Shown: positions 18,932-26,788 of the stretch, in pieces
How the letters are laid out: each line of letters begins with the position of its first letter
Numbering within the stretch: the first letter of the stretch is position 1
NCBI GenBank assembly: GCA_014656015.1
Contig: BNBP01000016.1
Span: 43,865 to 107,864 of the forward strand
DNA from: Streptomyces griseoaurantiacus
GTDB taxonomy: Bacteria; Actinomycetota; Actinomycetes; Streptomycetales; Streptomycetaceae
Reading direction: 5' to 3'
Length of the DNA: 64,000 nucleotides
The notes under the pieces: model-generated
The model's input: only the letters and a program-made list of their open reading frames with translations
Told to the model about the DNA's origin: nothing
The model's database searches: none
Made by a program: the position numbers and the translations under genes

Positions 18932-19052
18932 GCGCTCCTCCGCCCCCGATGCGGGCGCTCACGCTAGCGGGGCCGGGCCCGCAACCGCGCGGGTCAATCA
19001 CTCGTTGGGCTGAGGTGACCACCCTGTGGCGTGAACGGAGAGCCCCTTGCGC

Positions 19053-20504
19053 ATGACCGACATCCAGCATTGCGAGATCCGTCCCGGACGGCTCGTGGAG
19101 TGGGCGCTGCACCCGGAGACCGTCGAAGCCGCCGCAGCCCTTCCGGAGGACGCCCGTCCGCCGGCCTACGTCCAGGAGTCGCACGTACGGACGGCGCGTG
19201 CGGTGCGCGAGGACGGCCTGTTCGTACCGACCTGGACGGGCACCGCCTTCGACCTGCCCGGCCCCGTCGACCTCGACGCGCTGCAGCGGGCACTGCGGGC
19301 CTGGACCCAGCGCCACGAGACCCTGCGCAGCGGCTTCCGCTGGATCGGCGACGAGATGCGGCGGTTCACCCTCGAGGCGGACGCCGTACGCCTGCGCCGC
19401 GAGGACACCGGCGACTTCCCCGACGCCGCCGTGCTCACCCGGCACCTGGAGAGCCGTTTCGACGCGGCTGCGGACGCGCTCGTCTGGCCCAACTTCCTGT
19501 ACGCGGCGGTGCTCCGGCCGGACGGCGCGAGCCTCTACCTGGCGTTCGACCACAGCAACGTCGACGCGTACTCGATCTACCGCATCCCCGCCGAGATCCA
19601 CGAGCTGTACGCGGCGGACCGCGCGGGCACCACCGTCCCGGAGCCGCCCGTCTCCAGCTACGTCGACTTCTGCGCCCTGGAACGCAGCAACGCCGACCGC
19701 ATCGACGACACCCACGCGATCGTCTCCCGCTGGCGGGAGTTCGTCGCCCAGTGCGAGGGCCGGCTGCCCAACTTCCCCGTCGACCTCGGCCTCGAACCCG
19801 GCGGTCCGCTGCCCGAGCAGCGGCTGATGCGCGACATACTCGTCGACGACGCGGACGCGGCCGGTTTCGAGGCGTACTGCCGGCCCTACGGCGGGAGCCT
19901 CGTGGGCCTCCTCGCCGCCACCGCCCTCCTCGTCCACGAGATCGGCGGGAGTCCGGTGTACCGCACGGTCGTGCCCTTCCACACCCGGGCGAAGTCGCAG
20001 TGGCGGGACTCGGTCGGCTGGTACGTGGGCGGCGCGCCGATCGAGGTGCCGGTCGCGCGGGCACCGGACTTCGACAGCGTGCTGGCGATGGTCCGGGCCG
20101 AGCTGCGCAAGAATCGCGCCCTGTCGTGGATGCCATTGGCCCGCGTCCTGCAGCTGCTGGGCGACGACTTCCGGCCCACGTCACCGGACCGGTACTCGAT
20201 CGTCTCCTTCGTCGACACCCGCGGCTTCCCCGGCTCCGAGCGATGGCGGGAGATGCGCGCCCACGGCCTGATCCGCGTCTCCTACGGCGACCAGGTGTGC
20301 GCCTGGATCTCCCGTTTCCACGACGGCCTGCAGTTCGCCGCGCGCTACCCGGACACCGACATCGCGCGCAAGAACATGCGGCGCTACGCCGAGGGACTGC
20401 GGGAACACATCGTGGCGGTGGCGCGGGAGGGCGCCGGGGGACCGCGGCTCAGCAGGCAGCGGACGAAGCCGCTGGGCACGGCCTGGCCGGCCGCGTCCGC
20501 CTAG
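19053..20504 (+). CDS. Stand-alone condensation-domain / acyltransferase-like protein
   Basis: A 483-residue protein with the fold pattern of NRPS condensation domains and PapA-type acyltransferases. An N-terminal lobe (LPGPVDLDALQRALRAWTQRHETLRS) leads to the active-site region FDHSNVDAYS. His167 and Asp171 match HHxxxDG, but the first His is Asp and the Gly is Ala. The C-terminal lobe has GSLVGLLAATALLV and the floor loop VGWYVGGAPIEV. It probably catalyses acyl transfer without being part of a megasynthase; none is nearby. ATG 19053 is chosen over TTG 19047, because GGAGAG (19037-19042) suits ATG better. It is transcribed away from the STAND gene across 121 bases. Confidence 0.78.
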   Translation: MTDIQHCEIRPGRLVEWALHPETVEAAAALPEDARPPAYVQESHVRTARAVREDGLFVPTWTGTAFDLPGPVDLDALQRALRAWTQRHETLRSGFRWIGDEMRRFTLEADAVRLRREDTGDFPDAAVLTRHLESRFDAAADALVWPNFLYAAVLRPDGASLYLAFDHSNVDAYSIYRIPAEIHELYAADRAGTTVPEPPVSSYVDFCALERSNADRIDDTHAIVSRWREFVAQCEGRLPNFPVDLGLEPGGPLPEQRLMRDILVDDADAAGFEAYCRPYGGSLVGLLAATALLVHEIGGSPVYRTVVPFHTRAKSQWRDSVGWYVGGAPIEVPVARAPDFDSVLAMVRAELRKNRALSWMPLARVLQLLGDDFRPTSPDRYSIVSFVDTRGFPGSERWREMRAHGLIRVSYGDQVCAWISRFHDGLQFAARYPDTDIARKNMRRYAEGLREHIVAVAREGAGGPRLSRQRTKPLGTAWPAASA

Positions 20505-20526
20505 CCGGCACGGTCCGGGGGCCGGG

Positions 20527-20550
20527 CGGGGCCGGGGCGACCCGGCCCCG
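20527..20550. terminator. Hairpin between convergent genes
   Basis: CGGGGCCGGG (20527-20536) pairs with CCCGGCCCCG (20541-20550) around GCGA, just past the stop at 20504 and ahead of the convergent stop at 20614. Confidence 0.65.
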
Positions 20551-20613
20551 GGAGCCGTGTGGGCCCACCCGGGGTGTGACGGACGCGCGCCGTTCACCGG
20601 CCCGGCGCCGCGA

Positions 20614-21012
20614 TCAGGAGTCGGACATGCGCTCCGCGCGCTCCTCGTCGCGGGCCTTGAGGCGGGCCGCCTCGCGGCGGACCTCCGCCTGGGTCGCCCG
20701 CTCTTTCTCCAGCCACTCGGGCCGCTCGGCCTTCAGCGCCTCGATCCGCTCGGTCGTGAGGGCCTCCGTGATGCCGCCCCGCGCCAGACCCGCGATGGAG
20801 ACGCCCAGCTTGGAGGCCACCACGGGGCGCGGGTGCGGGCCCTCGCTCCGCAGCGTCCGCAGCCACTCGGGCGGGTCGGCCTGGAGCGCGTCGAGCTCGG
20901 CGCGCGTGACGAGGCCCTCCTGGAACTCCGCGGGGGTGGCGGGGAGGTACACACCCAGCTTCTTCGCCGCGGTGGCGGGCTTCATCGTCTGGGTGGACTG
21001 GTGCGACTTCAT
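20614..21012 (-). CDS. DUF5997 family protein
   Basis: A 132-residue, mostly helical, charged protein with two similar halves (LGVYLPATPAEFQEGLVTRAELDALQ... and LGVSIAGLARGGITEALTTERIEAL...), each followed by PPEWL or RPEWL. This suggests an internal duplication. The pattern matches the actinobacterial DUF5997 family, of unknown function. It is divergently transcribed from a LysR-type ligand-binding protein with 59 bases between the starts, an arrangement often seen for this family. Confidence 0.75.
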   Translation of the reverse strand: MKSHQSTQTMKPATAAKKLGVYLPATPAEFQEGLVTRAELDALQADPPEWLRTLRSEGPHPRPVVASKLGVSIAGLARGGITEALTTERIEALKAERPEWLEKERATQAEVRREAARLKARDEERAERMSDS

Positions 21013-21071
21013 GCCCTCCAGACTATCGGCCCCCCACCGGGCTCCCGACCACGGTGGGTAACCTGGCGGGC

Positions 21072-21902
21072 GTGACAGGCTCGGAAGAAGTACCTCCCGC
21101 GTTCCGCCTCGCCTACGTTCCGGGGGTGACCCCCGCGAAGTGGGCGCGGATCTGGGCCGAGCGACTGCCCGGCACCCCGCTCACCCTCCTCCAGGTGCCC
21201 GCGGCCGAAGCCCCGGGCCTGCTGCGCGAGGGCGCCGCCGAAGCGGGCTTCGTGCGGCTCCCGGTGGACCGCGAGGTGTTCAGCGCGATCCCCCTCTACT
21301 CGGAGACGACGGTCGTGGTCGTCCCCAAGGACCACCTCGTCACGGCAGCCGAGGAGGTGACCCTGGTGGACCTCGCCGACGAGGTCGTCCTCCATCCCCT
21401 CGACGACGTCCTCGGCTGGGAACGGCCGCCGGGCGAGCCCGCCTTCGAGCGCCCCGCCACCACCGAGGACGCCGTCGAACTGGTGGCGGCCAACGTGGGC
21501 GTCCTCGTCGTCCCGCAGTCCCTGGCCCGGCTGTACCACCGCAGGGACCTCACCTACCGCACGGTCGTCGACGCCCCGCGCTCCGAGGTAGCCCTGTGCT
21601 GGCCCGAGGAGTCCGCCCACGACCTCGTCGAGGACCTGATCGGCATCGTCCGCGGCCGCACCGTCAACAGCACCCGGGGCCGTCCCCGCGCGCAGGCGGA
21701 GGAGCAGCGCGGGGCCGGGGCGAAGCGGACCGCACGAGGCAAGCCCGCCGCGGGCGCGGCCACGTCCGGCGGCGCCGGGAAAGCGGGCGGGGCGAGGACC
21801 GGCGGTGCCAAGGCGGGCGGCGGAAGGGGGAAGTCCGGCGGGGGTGCTCGCACCGGCCGGACCGGCGGAGGCAAGCGCGGCGGCCGGCCCCGCCGCGGCT
21901 GA
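21072..21902 (+). CDS. LysR-type substrate-binding domain protein without HTH, basic Gly-rich tail
   Basis: A 276-residue protein. Residues 5-200 have the pattern of a LysR periplasmic-type ligand-binding domain (FRLAYVPGVTPAKWARIW at the start, ETTVVVVPKDHLV in the middle, AVELVAANVGVLVVPQSLARL at the hinge). No N-terminal DNA-binding winged helix is present, and the frame has no room for one before GTG 21072. Residues 205-276 are a low-complexity Gly/Lys/Arg/Ala tail, likely to bind nucleic acid. The protein may sense a metabolite and touch DNA or RNA through the tail, or act on the divergent DUF5997 partner. Both ideas are inference. Confidence 0.75.
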   Translation: MTGSEEVPPAFRLAYVPGVTPAKWARIWAERLPGTPLTLLQVPAAEAPGLLREGAAEAGFVRLPVDREVFSAIPLYSETTVVVVPKDHLVTAAEEVTLVDLADEVVLHPLDDVLGWERPPGEPAFERPATTEDAVELVAANVGVLVVPQSLARLYHRRDLTYRTVVDAPRSEVALCWPEESAHDLVEDLIGIVRGRTVNSTRGRPRAQAEEQRGAGAKRTARGKPAAGAATSGGAGKAGGARTGGAKAGGGRGKSGGGARTGRTGGGKRGGRPRRG

Positions 21903-21992
21903 GGCGCCCCGCCCACCTTGGCCCGGCCACCACGCCCCGCCCGCCTCGCGACTCGCGCGTCACCAGCCGTCTGCGCATGGCCGGTGGCCTAC

Positions 21993-22016
21993 GGTCCGGC
22001 CCGGGGTGTGCGGACC
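21993..22016. terminator. Weak hairpin between convergent genes
   Basis: GGTCCG (21993-21998) and CGGACC (22011-22016) pair around a 12-base loop in the gap between convergent stops. A short stem, so low confidence. Confidence 0.35.
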
Positions 22017-22026
22017 CGGCCGCGCG

Positions 22027-22545
22027 TCACAGCGTGCGCAGCCACTCCGCCGCCCTCGCGGGCCGGGTGAAGCGGTGCGTGCGCAGGGGGGAGAAGCGCG
22101 GGTCGCCGGTGCGCCGTTCGATCTCCTGCCGGCGGCCCGCGTGCTGCGCCCACGCCCACCAGGCGGGGTGCTCGTGGCTGAACCAGCCCGCCAGGGTCTC
22201 CCGGTTGCCGCCGGAGACCGGCTCGCGGGTGAGAGTGCGGCGCAGGGACCGGCGCAGCACGCGCGGCATGACGACCCGCCGGGAGTAGTCGAGCCACAGC
22301 ACCGTGTCGGCCCGCTCCCAGAGCAGGTCGCGGACCTCCGCGGAGCCGATCGAGTCGATGATCCAGCGCGGTCCCGCGGTCAGCGCGGACACCTCTTCGA
22401 CCAGTTTCCCGTTCACCGCCCAGCCGGGGCCGGTGTAGTACAGCGCGTCCATCTCGTGGTACGGCACGTCCAGACGCCGGCCCACCGCACGGGCGAGCGT
22501 CGACTTGCCCGCGCCCGTGCTCCCCACCACCAGTACGCGTTCCAT
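22027..22545 (-). CDS. P-loop kinase-like protein
   Basis: A 172-residue P-loop NTPase. Walker A GSTGAGKST is at 8-16, followed by a substrate-site pattern YHEMDALYYTGPGW. A Walker-B-like VLWLDYSR and an Arg-rich lid (RVLRRSLRRTLTRE) come next. This resembles the small topology-modulation/adenylate-kinase-like group (FlaR-like) found widely in bacteria; the phosphorylated substrate is unknown. ATG 22545 is used because the glycine loop then falls at the usual distance from the N-terminus. It is divergent from the Ser/Thr kinase gene. Confidence 0.75.
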   Translation of the reverse strand: MERVLVVGSTGAGKSTLARAVGRRLDVPYHEMDALYYTGPGWAVNGKLVEEVSALTAGPRWIIDSIGSAEVRDLLWERADTVLWLDYSRRVVMPRVLRRSLRRTLTREPVSGGNRETLAGWFSHEHPAWWAWAQHAGRRQEIERRTGDPRFSPLRTHRFTRPARAAEWLRTL

Positions 22546-22699
22546 GGCGCCCACCCTATGAGCAGGCAACACCCGCCTCACGCACACCACTTGCCGAGGG
22601 CACGCGCCCGCGGGCAGGCACTAGTCTGATGCCGCCGCACAGACGCGTGGTGCGCCTGTGGCACATGCGGCGACAGCGCAAGGGGAGAGGCGAACGGCG

Positions 22700-24856
22700 A
22701 TGCCGTCGAGCACCGGGGAATCGGAGTCCGTCGAGTCACTCGGCGGCTATGAGCTCGTCGAGCGGCTCGGCAGCGGCGGCACGGGTGTCGTGCACCTGGG
22801 ACGCTCGGCCTCGGGGCGGCTCGTCGCCGTCAAGGTCGTGCACGCCCCGTACGCGGAGGACGAGGAGTTCCGGGCCCGGTTCCGGCAGGAGGTCGCGGCC
22901 GTCCGCCGGGTGAGCGGGGCCTTCACCGCGCCCGTGGTGGACGCCGATCCCGAGGCCGCGCAGCCGTGGATGGCCACGCTGTACGTGCCGGGACCCACCC
23001 TCGCCGAGCTCGTGTCCGAGGACGGCCCCCTCGGTGGGCGGGCGCTGCGGAACCTGGCGACGGGGCTCGTCGAGGCACTGCGGGACATCCACCGGGCCGG
23101 TGTGGTGCACCGGAACCTCAAGCCCGGCAACGTGCTCATGGCCGAGGACGGGCCGCGCGTCATCGACTTCGGCATCTCCCGCGCCGCCGACGACCGGGCC
23201 CTCACCGTGACCGGACGGCTCATCGGCGCCCCGCCGTTCATGTCTCCGGAGCAGTTCGCCTCGCCCCGCGAGGTGACCGCCGCCTCGGACGTGTTCTCGC
23301 TGGGCTCGCTGCTGGTGTACGCGGCCACGGGCAGGGGGCCCTTCGACGCCGACAGCCCGTACCCGACGGGCTATCAGGTCATGCACGAGCAGCCCGACCT
23401 CGAAGGGGTGGCCGAGCCGCTGCGGACCCTCGCCGAGCGCTGCCTGGCCAAGGACCCGGCCTCCCGGCCCACGCTCGCGGAACTGCGCGAGCTGTTCCGG
23501 TCACTGCCGGACACCCCCGAGCCCCCCGGCGCCCCGGGCGGGGCGCCGTCCGCGGCCGGCCCTGGTGGACCGCGCCGCCGGGTGCGCCGTCTCGCCGTGC
23601 TCGGCGCCGCCCTGGTGATCGCCGTGGCGGGTACGGCCGCGTACGCGCTGTCGTCCCGTTCGGGGGAGGGCGACCGGACGCCCCTCGCCTCCGCGAGCCA
23701 CCGGCCCGCCGTGCTGCCCACCGGCTTCCAGCCCTGGCGGACCGGGCTCAGCCGCCGCATGGCACACGAGCCCACCTCCCACGACGTGGACGCCGTGAAC
23801 GCCGGCTGCGTCTCCGACGGCACCGCGCTGTACTGCGCGGGCACCGGCTTCACGGTCGCCCGCGTCGACGCCGCCTCGGGCCGCGTCGGCTGGTGGTACG
23901 GAGGAAACACCGAGGCCGCCGAACGCCCCCTCGGCGTACGCGGCGGCATCGTGTACACCTACGAACAGCCCCACGGAACCGCGGTCCACGCGCCCCGGAG
24001 ACTGCTCGCCCTCGACGCCGCCACCGGCAAGCGGGTCTGGAGCCGCGAGATCGACGCGAGCCACCCCGCCGCCCTGTTCAACGGCGGCGTGCTCGCGGTG
24101 GCGCACAACTCCTCGGACCTGGTGGCCCTGGACCCGAAGACGGGCGAGCAGCGGTGGCGCACCGCGGGGAAGTCCTCCGTCGGCACCGAGTGCGGCCCCC
24201 TGGCGCCGGGCGGCGCCCCCTACGCCCTCTGCACCGACGCCCAGCATCCCGCCAAGGGGCCGGCGGCCCTGCTGCACCTGAACCCGGCCGACGGCACCGC
24301 GCGGGAACTGACCCACCTCTCGCAGCGGGCGGTGCCGCTCGGCGCCGTCAGCGCACAGCCCCTGTTCGCGCTGCGCAAGCACCTGGACGCCGGGCCGGAG
24401 GGCGGGCGGGACGAGGAGTACGAGGGCCTGATCCGGATCGACCCGATCAGCGGCGCCCTCATCCGCGTCCGTCTCCCTGACACCCCGCGCGGTACGCCCA
24501 CCCTCCTCAACGGCATCGTGTACTTCGTGCGCCCCGACGGCACGGTCACCGCCTACTCGGCCAACGGACCGCGCCTTTGGCAGCGCGACACCGAGGTCGA
24601 GGACCTGTCGGGCCCCGCCCGGTCGGCGGGGCCCGACGCGCTCTACCTCGCAGGCCGCCACGGCCGCCTGGTCGCCCTGGACCGCGAGACCGGCGACGTC
24701 CGCTGGACCACGGACAAGCTGCCCGGTCTCGGCACCGCGGCCGGGAACACGGTGCCGAGCGTGCTCACGGTGAAGGACGCGCTCGTCGCGGTGGTGGGGG
24801 ACACGGCCTTCTCCGTCGACCCGGACCACCCCACGCGGGCCCCTTCCGCCCGCTGA
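22700..24856 (+). CDS. Membrane Ser/Thr kinase homologue with PQQ-type propeller, catalytic Asp replaced by Asn
   Basis: A 718-residue protein. The kinase domain (about 15-275) has the glycine loop LGSGGTG (23-29), the ATP lysine in VAVKVV (K45), DFG at 156-158 and APPFMSPEQ. The catalytic loop reads HRNLKPGN instead of HRDLKPxN: codon 23114-23116 is AAC, so residue 139 is Asn. This change usually abolishes phosphotransfer. A Pro-rich linker, one membrane helix (about 290-315) and an outer region of PQQ-like beta-propeller repeats (for example RLLALDAATGKRVWSREID, LVALDPKTGEQRWRT) follow. ATG 22700 follows GGGGAGAGG. It is either a pseudokinase sensor or a weakly active kinase. Confidence 0.9.
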   Translation: MPSSTGESESVESLGGYELVERLGSGGTGVVHLGRSASGRLVAVKVVHAPYAEDEEFRARFRQEVAAVRRVSGAFTAPVVDADPEAAQPWMATLYVPGPTLAELVSEDGPLGGRALRNLATGLVEALRDIHRAGVVHRNLKPGNVLMAEDGPRVIDFGISRAADDRALTVTGRLIGAPPFMSPEQFASPREVTAASDVFSLGSLLVYAATGRGPFDADSPYPTGYQVMHEQPDLEGVAEPLRTLAERCLAKDPASRPTLAELRELFRSLPDTPEPPGAPGGAPSAAGPGGPRRRVRRLAVLGAALVIAVAGTAAYALSSRSGEGDRTPLASASHRPAVLPTGFQPWRTGLSRRMAHEPTSHDVDAVNAGCVSDGTALYCAGTGFTVARVDAASGRVGWWYGGNTEAAERPLGVRGGIVYTYEQPHGTAVHAPRRLLALDAATGKRVWSREIDASHPAALFNGGVLAVAHNSSDLVALDPKTGEQRWRTAGKSSVGTECGPLAPGGAPYALCTDAQHPAKGPAALLHLNPADGTARELTHLSQRAVPLGAVSAQPLFALRKHLDAGPEGGRDEEYEGLIRIDPISGALIRVRLPDTPRGTPTLLNGIVYFVRPDGTVTAYSANGPRLWQRDTEVEDLSGPARSAGPDALYLAGRHGRLVALDRETGDVRWTTDKLPGLGTAAGNTVPSVLTVKDALVAVVGDTAFSVDPDHPTRAPSAR

Positions 24857-24931
24857 CCACGGGTCGGGGCTCACGGGCCGGACCCGGCGGGTGGCGCACC
24901 CCTTCGACGGCGGCCCGGCCCGGTCCGGGAC

Positions 24932-25813
24932 TCAGCCGAGCAGCGCACCCGCCAGCCGGCGCCACTCCGCCCGCGGCAGACCGGCGAGCGGGTCCTCGGT
25001 GACGGCCTGGAGCGCGACATGGTCGGCGCCGGCCGCGAAGAACTCCTCCGTCTTGCGGACCACGGCCTTCTCGTCGCCGAGCGCGAACACCGCGTCCACC
25101 AGGCGGTCGCTGCCGCCCTCGCGCACGTCGTCCTCGGTGAAGCCCGAACGCAGCAGGTTGCCCGTGTAGTTGGGCAGCGCCAGATAACGGCCCAGGTACG
25201 CGCGGGCGGTGGCGCGGGCACGGTCGAGATCCGTGTCCAGGACGACCTTCAGCTCCGGCGCGAGGAGCGGCCCGGGACCCAGCGCCTCCCGCGCGTGCGC
25301 CGTGTGCTCGGCGGTGACCAGGTACGGGTGCGCCCCGGCGGCCCGGTCGCGGGCCAGCTCCAGCATCCGCGGACCCAGCGCCGCGAGCACGCGCCGCTCG
25401 GCCGGAACCGGCTCGGCGGCCCCGTCCAGCCCCGTCAGGAAGTCCCGCATCGCCGAGTACGGCCGCGCGTACCGCGGGGCGATCGCGCTGTGGCTCACCC
25501 CGAGCCCGAGGAGGAAGCGCCCGGGATGCGCGCGCTCGACCTCGGCGCGCTGCGCGGCCACGTCGGCCGCCGTGTGCTCCCAGATGCTCAGGATGCCGGT
25601 CGCCACGGTGAGGCGGCGGGTCGCCGCGAGGACCCGCGCCGCGTACCCGACGGACGGGTTCGCGCCCAGCCAGAGCGTGCCGAAGCCCAGTTCGTCGAGC
25701 TCGGCGGCGGCCTCGTCGTAGGCGCCCGTGTACGCCGAGCCGTCGCCCCCGAGCGCGCTGCTCCACGCACCGCTCCACACGCCGATCCTGCCGATGCCGT
25801 CACGCTGTGCCAT
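24932..25813 (-). CDS. LLM-class F420-dependent oxidoreductase
   Basis: A 293-residue luciferase-like monooxygenase fold enzyme. The pattern IGVWSGAWSSAL at the start, FGTLWLGANPS, LTVATGILSIWEHTAADVAAQ and HPGRFLLGLGVSHS are typical of coenzyme-F420-dependent (MSMEG_2906-type) reductases in actinobacteria, which reduce or oxidise small organic molecules using F420H2. The substrate is unknown. ATG 25813 has GAGGAGAG upstream; the open frame to 26599 runs through two genes on the other strand and is rejected. It is a single gene, convergent with the kinase and divergent from the DUF2945 gene. Confidence 0.88.
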   Translation of the reverse strand: MAQRDGIGRIGVWSGAWSSALGGDGSAYTGAYDEAAAELDELGFGTLWLGANPSVGYAARVLAATRRLTVATGILSIWEHTAADVAAQRAEVERAHPGRFLLGLGVSHSAIAPRYARPYSAMRDFLTGLDGAAEPVPAERRVLAALGPRMLELARDRAAGAHPYLVTAEHTAHAREALGPGPLLAPELKVVLDTDLDRARATARAYLGRYLALPNYTGNLLRSGFTEDDVREGGSDRLVDAVFALGDEKAVVRKTEEFFAAGADHVALQAVTEDPLAGLPRAEWRRLAGALLG

Positions 25814-26024
25814 GGGGCTCTCCTCGTGTCGGGGGCCGTCCGTGTGCCGCGCCACCGCCCCGCCGGAGTCGCGGCCGAAGGGGCGGCACGCCCGCCCCTT
25901 CACTTCCGCAACCCCCGGGTCCCCCGATTTCTGCCCGGGACGCCGCGGGTGCGCGCGGGCCCGAACGCCCTCAGGCTGGAGGGCGGGGCCGGGAGGGACC
26001 TGCACCGAGCAAGGGAGCAAGGAC

Positions 26025-26255
26025 ATGGCGAAGAGCGGCGACCAGGACAAGAAGCTGAAGAAGGGTGACGAGGTCACCTGGAAGAGCCACGGAAGCGAGG
26101 CCGAGGGCACGGTGGAGAAGAAGATCACCGAGCGTACCGAGGCGGCCGGACGCACGGTCGACGCCTCCTCCGAGGAGCCGCAGTACCAGGTGCGCAGCGA
26201 GAAGTCCGGTGGATCCGCGGTGCACAAGCCGTCCGCGCTCAAGAAGAAGAAGTGA
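26025..26255 (+). CDS. DUF2945 (TUDOR-like, HVA1) small protein
   Basis: A 76-residue, very basic protein. LKKGDEVTWKSHGSEAEGTVEKKITE and QYQVRSEKSGGSAVHKPSALKKKK match the DUF2945 family, also described as hypervirulence-associated protein with a TUDOR-like domain. ATG 26025 has the ribosome site AAGGGAGCAAGG. It is followed after seven bases by the DUF3140 gene, a pairing common in actinobacteria, so the two are probably co-expressed. The biochemical role is unknown; the Lys-rich tail suggests nucleic-acid contact. Confidence 0.88.
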   Translation: MAKSGDQDKKLKKGDEVTWKSHGSEAEGTVEKKITERTEAAGRTVDASSEEPQYQVRSEKSGGSAVHKPSALKKKK

Positions 26256-26262
26256 GGCGGCC

Positions 26263-26595
26263 GTGGACGACACGGAGCGTGAGGAGAGCGGCAAGGAGTT
26301 CCACGAGCTGGTGAACATGAAGCCGGCCGAGCTGGAGAAGTGGCTCGCCTCCGAGGCCTCGCGCAGTGCGGGCCAACACAAGGACGGCGGCGAGTCCACC
26401 GGGCACGCCTCCGGCCGCCGGATCGTGGAACTGCTGCGCGCCAAGAAGGGCGAGCTGTCCGACGCGGACTACCAGCACATGCGCAAGGTCGTCGGCTACA
26501 TCCGCCGCCACCTCGCGCAGCGGCCCGAGGGCGACGTGCGGGACACCCGCTGGAGACACTCGCTGATGAACTGGGGACACGACCCCCTGGCCTGA
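26263..26595 (+). CDS. DUF3140 family protein
   Basis: A 110-residue helical protein. The hallmark phrases MKPAELEKWL, GESTGHASGRRIVELLRAKK, YQHMRKVVGYIRRHLAQRP and RHSLMNWGHDPL identify DUF3140, a family often linked to DUF2945. GTG 26263 is 7 bases after the DUF2945 stop and is preceded by GAGG. No catalytic motif is seen. It probably forms a two-gene stress operon with its neighbour. Confidence 0.88.
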   Translation: MDDTEREESGKEFHELVNMKPAELEKWLASEASRSAGQHKDGGESTGHASGRRIVELLRAKKGELSDADYQHMRKVVGYIRRHLAQRPEGDVRDTRWRHSLMNWGHDPLA

Positions 26596-26788
26596 CCACC
26601 CGGGGTCCCTCGTCACCCCGGCGGGTACCCGGCGGTATGCCGACGGGGGGCGGTGACTAGGATCGGAGCCCAAGTCAACCGATCGACCGGCAACGGGGTG
26701 AGTGCCGTACGTGCCGGTCGGGGTCGCCGATGCCAGGGACCGCTCCCCGGGCTGCGGTGATCTTCCTGCCGCTGGGAGGACCTTCCGC

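Noticed and set aside
15284..18967. 1227-residue open frame on the + strand opposite the STAND gene
   Set aside because: GC-rich shadow: Pro/Arg/Gly-rich composition, no domain, no ribosome site, fully antisense to a well-supported gene.
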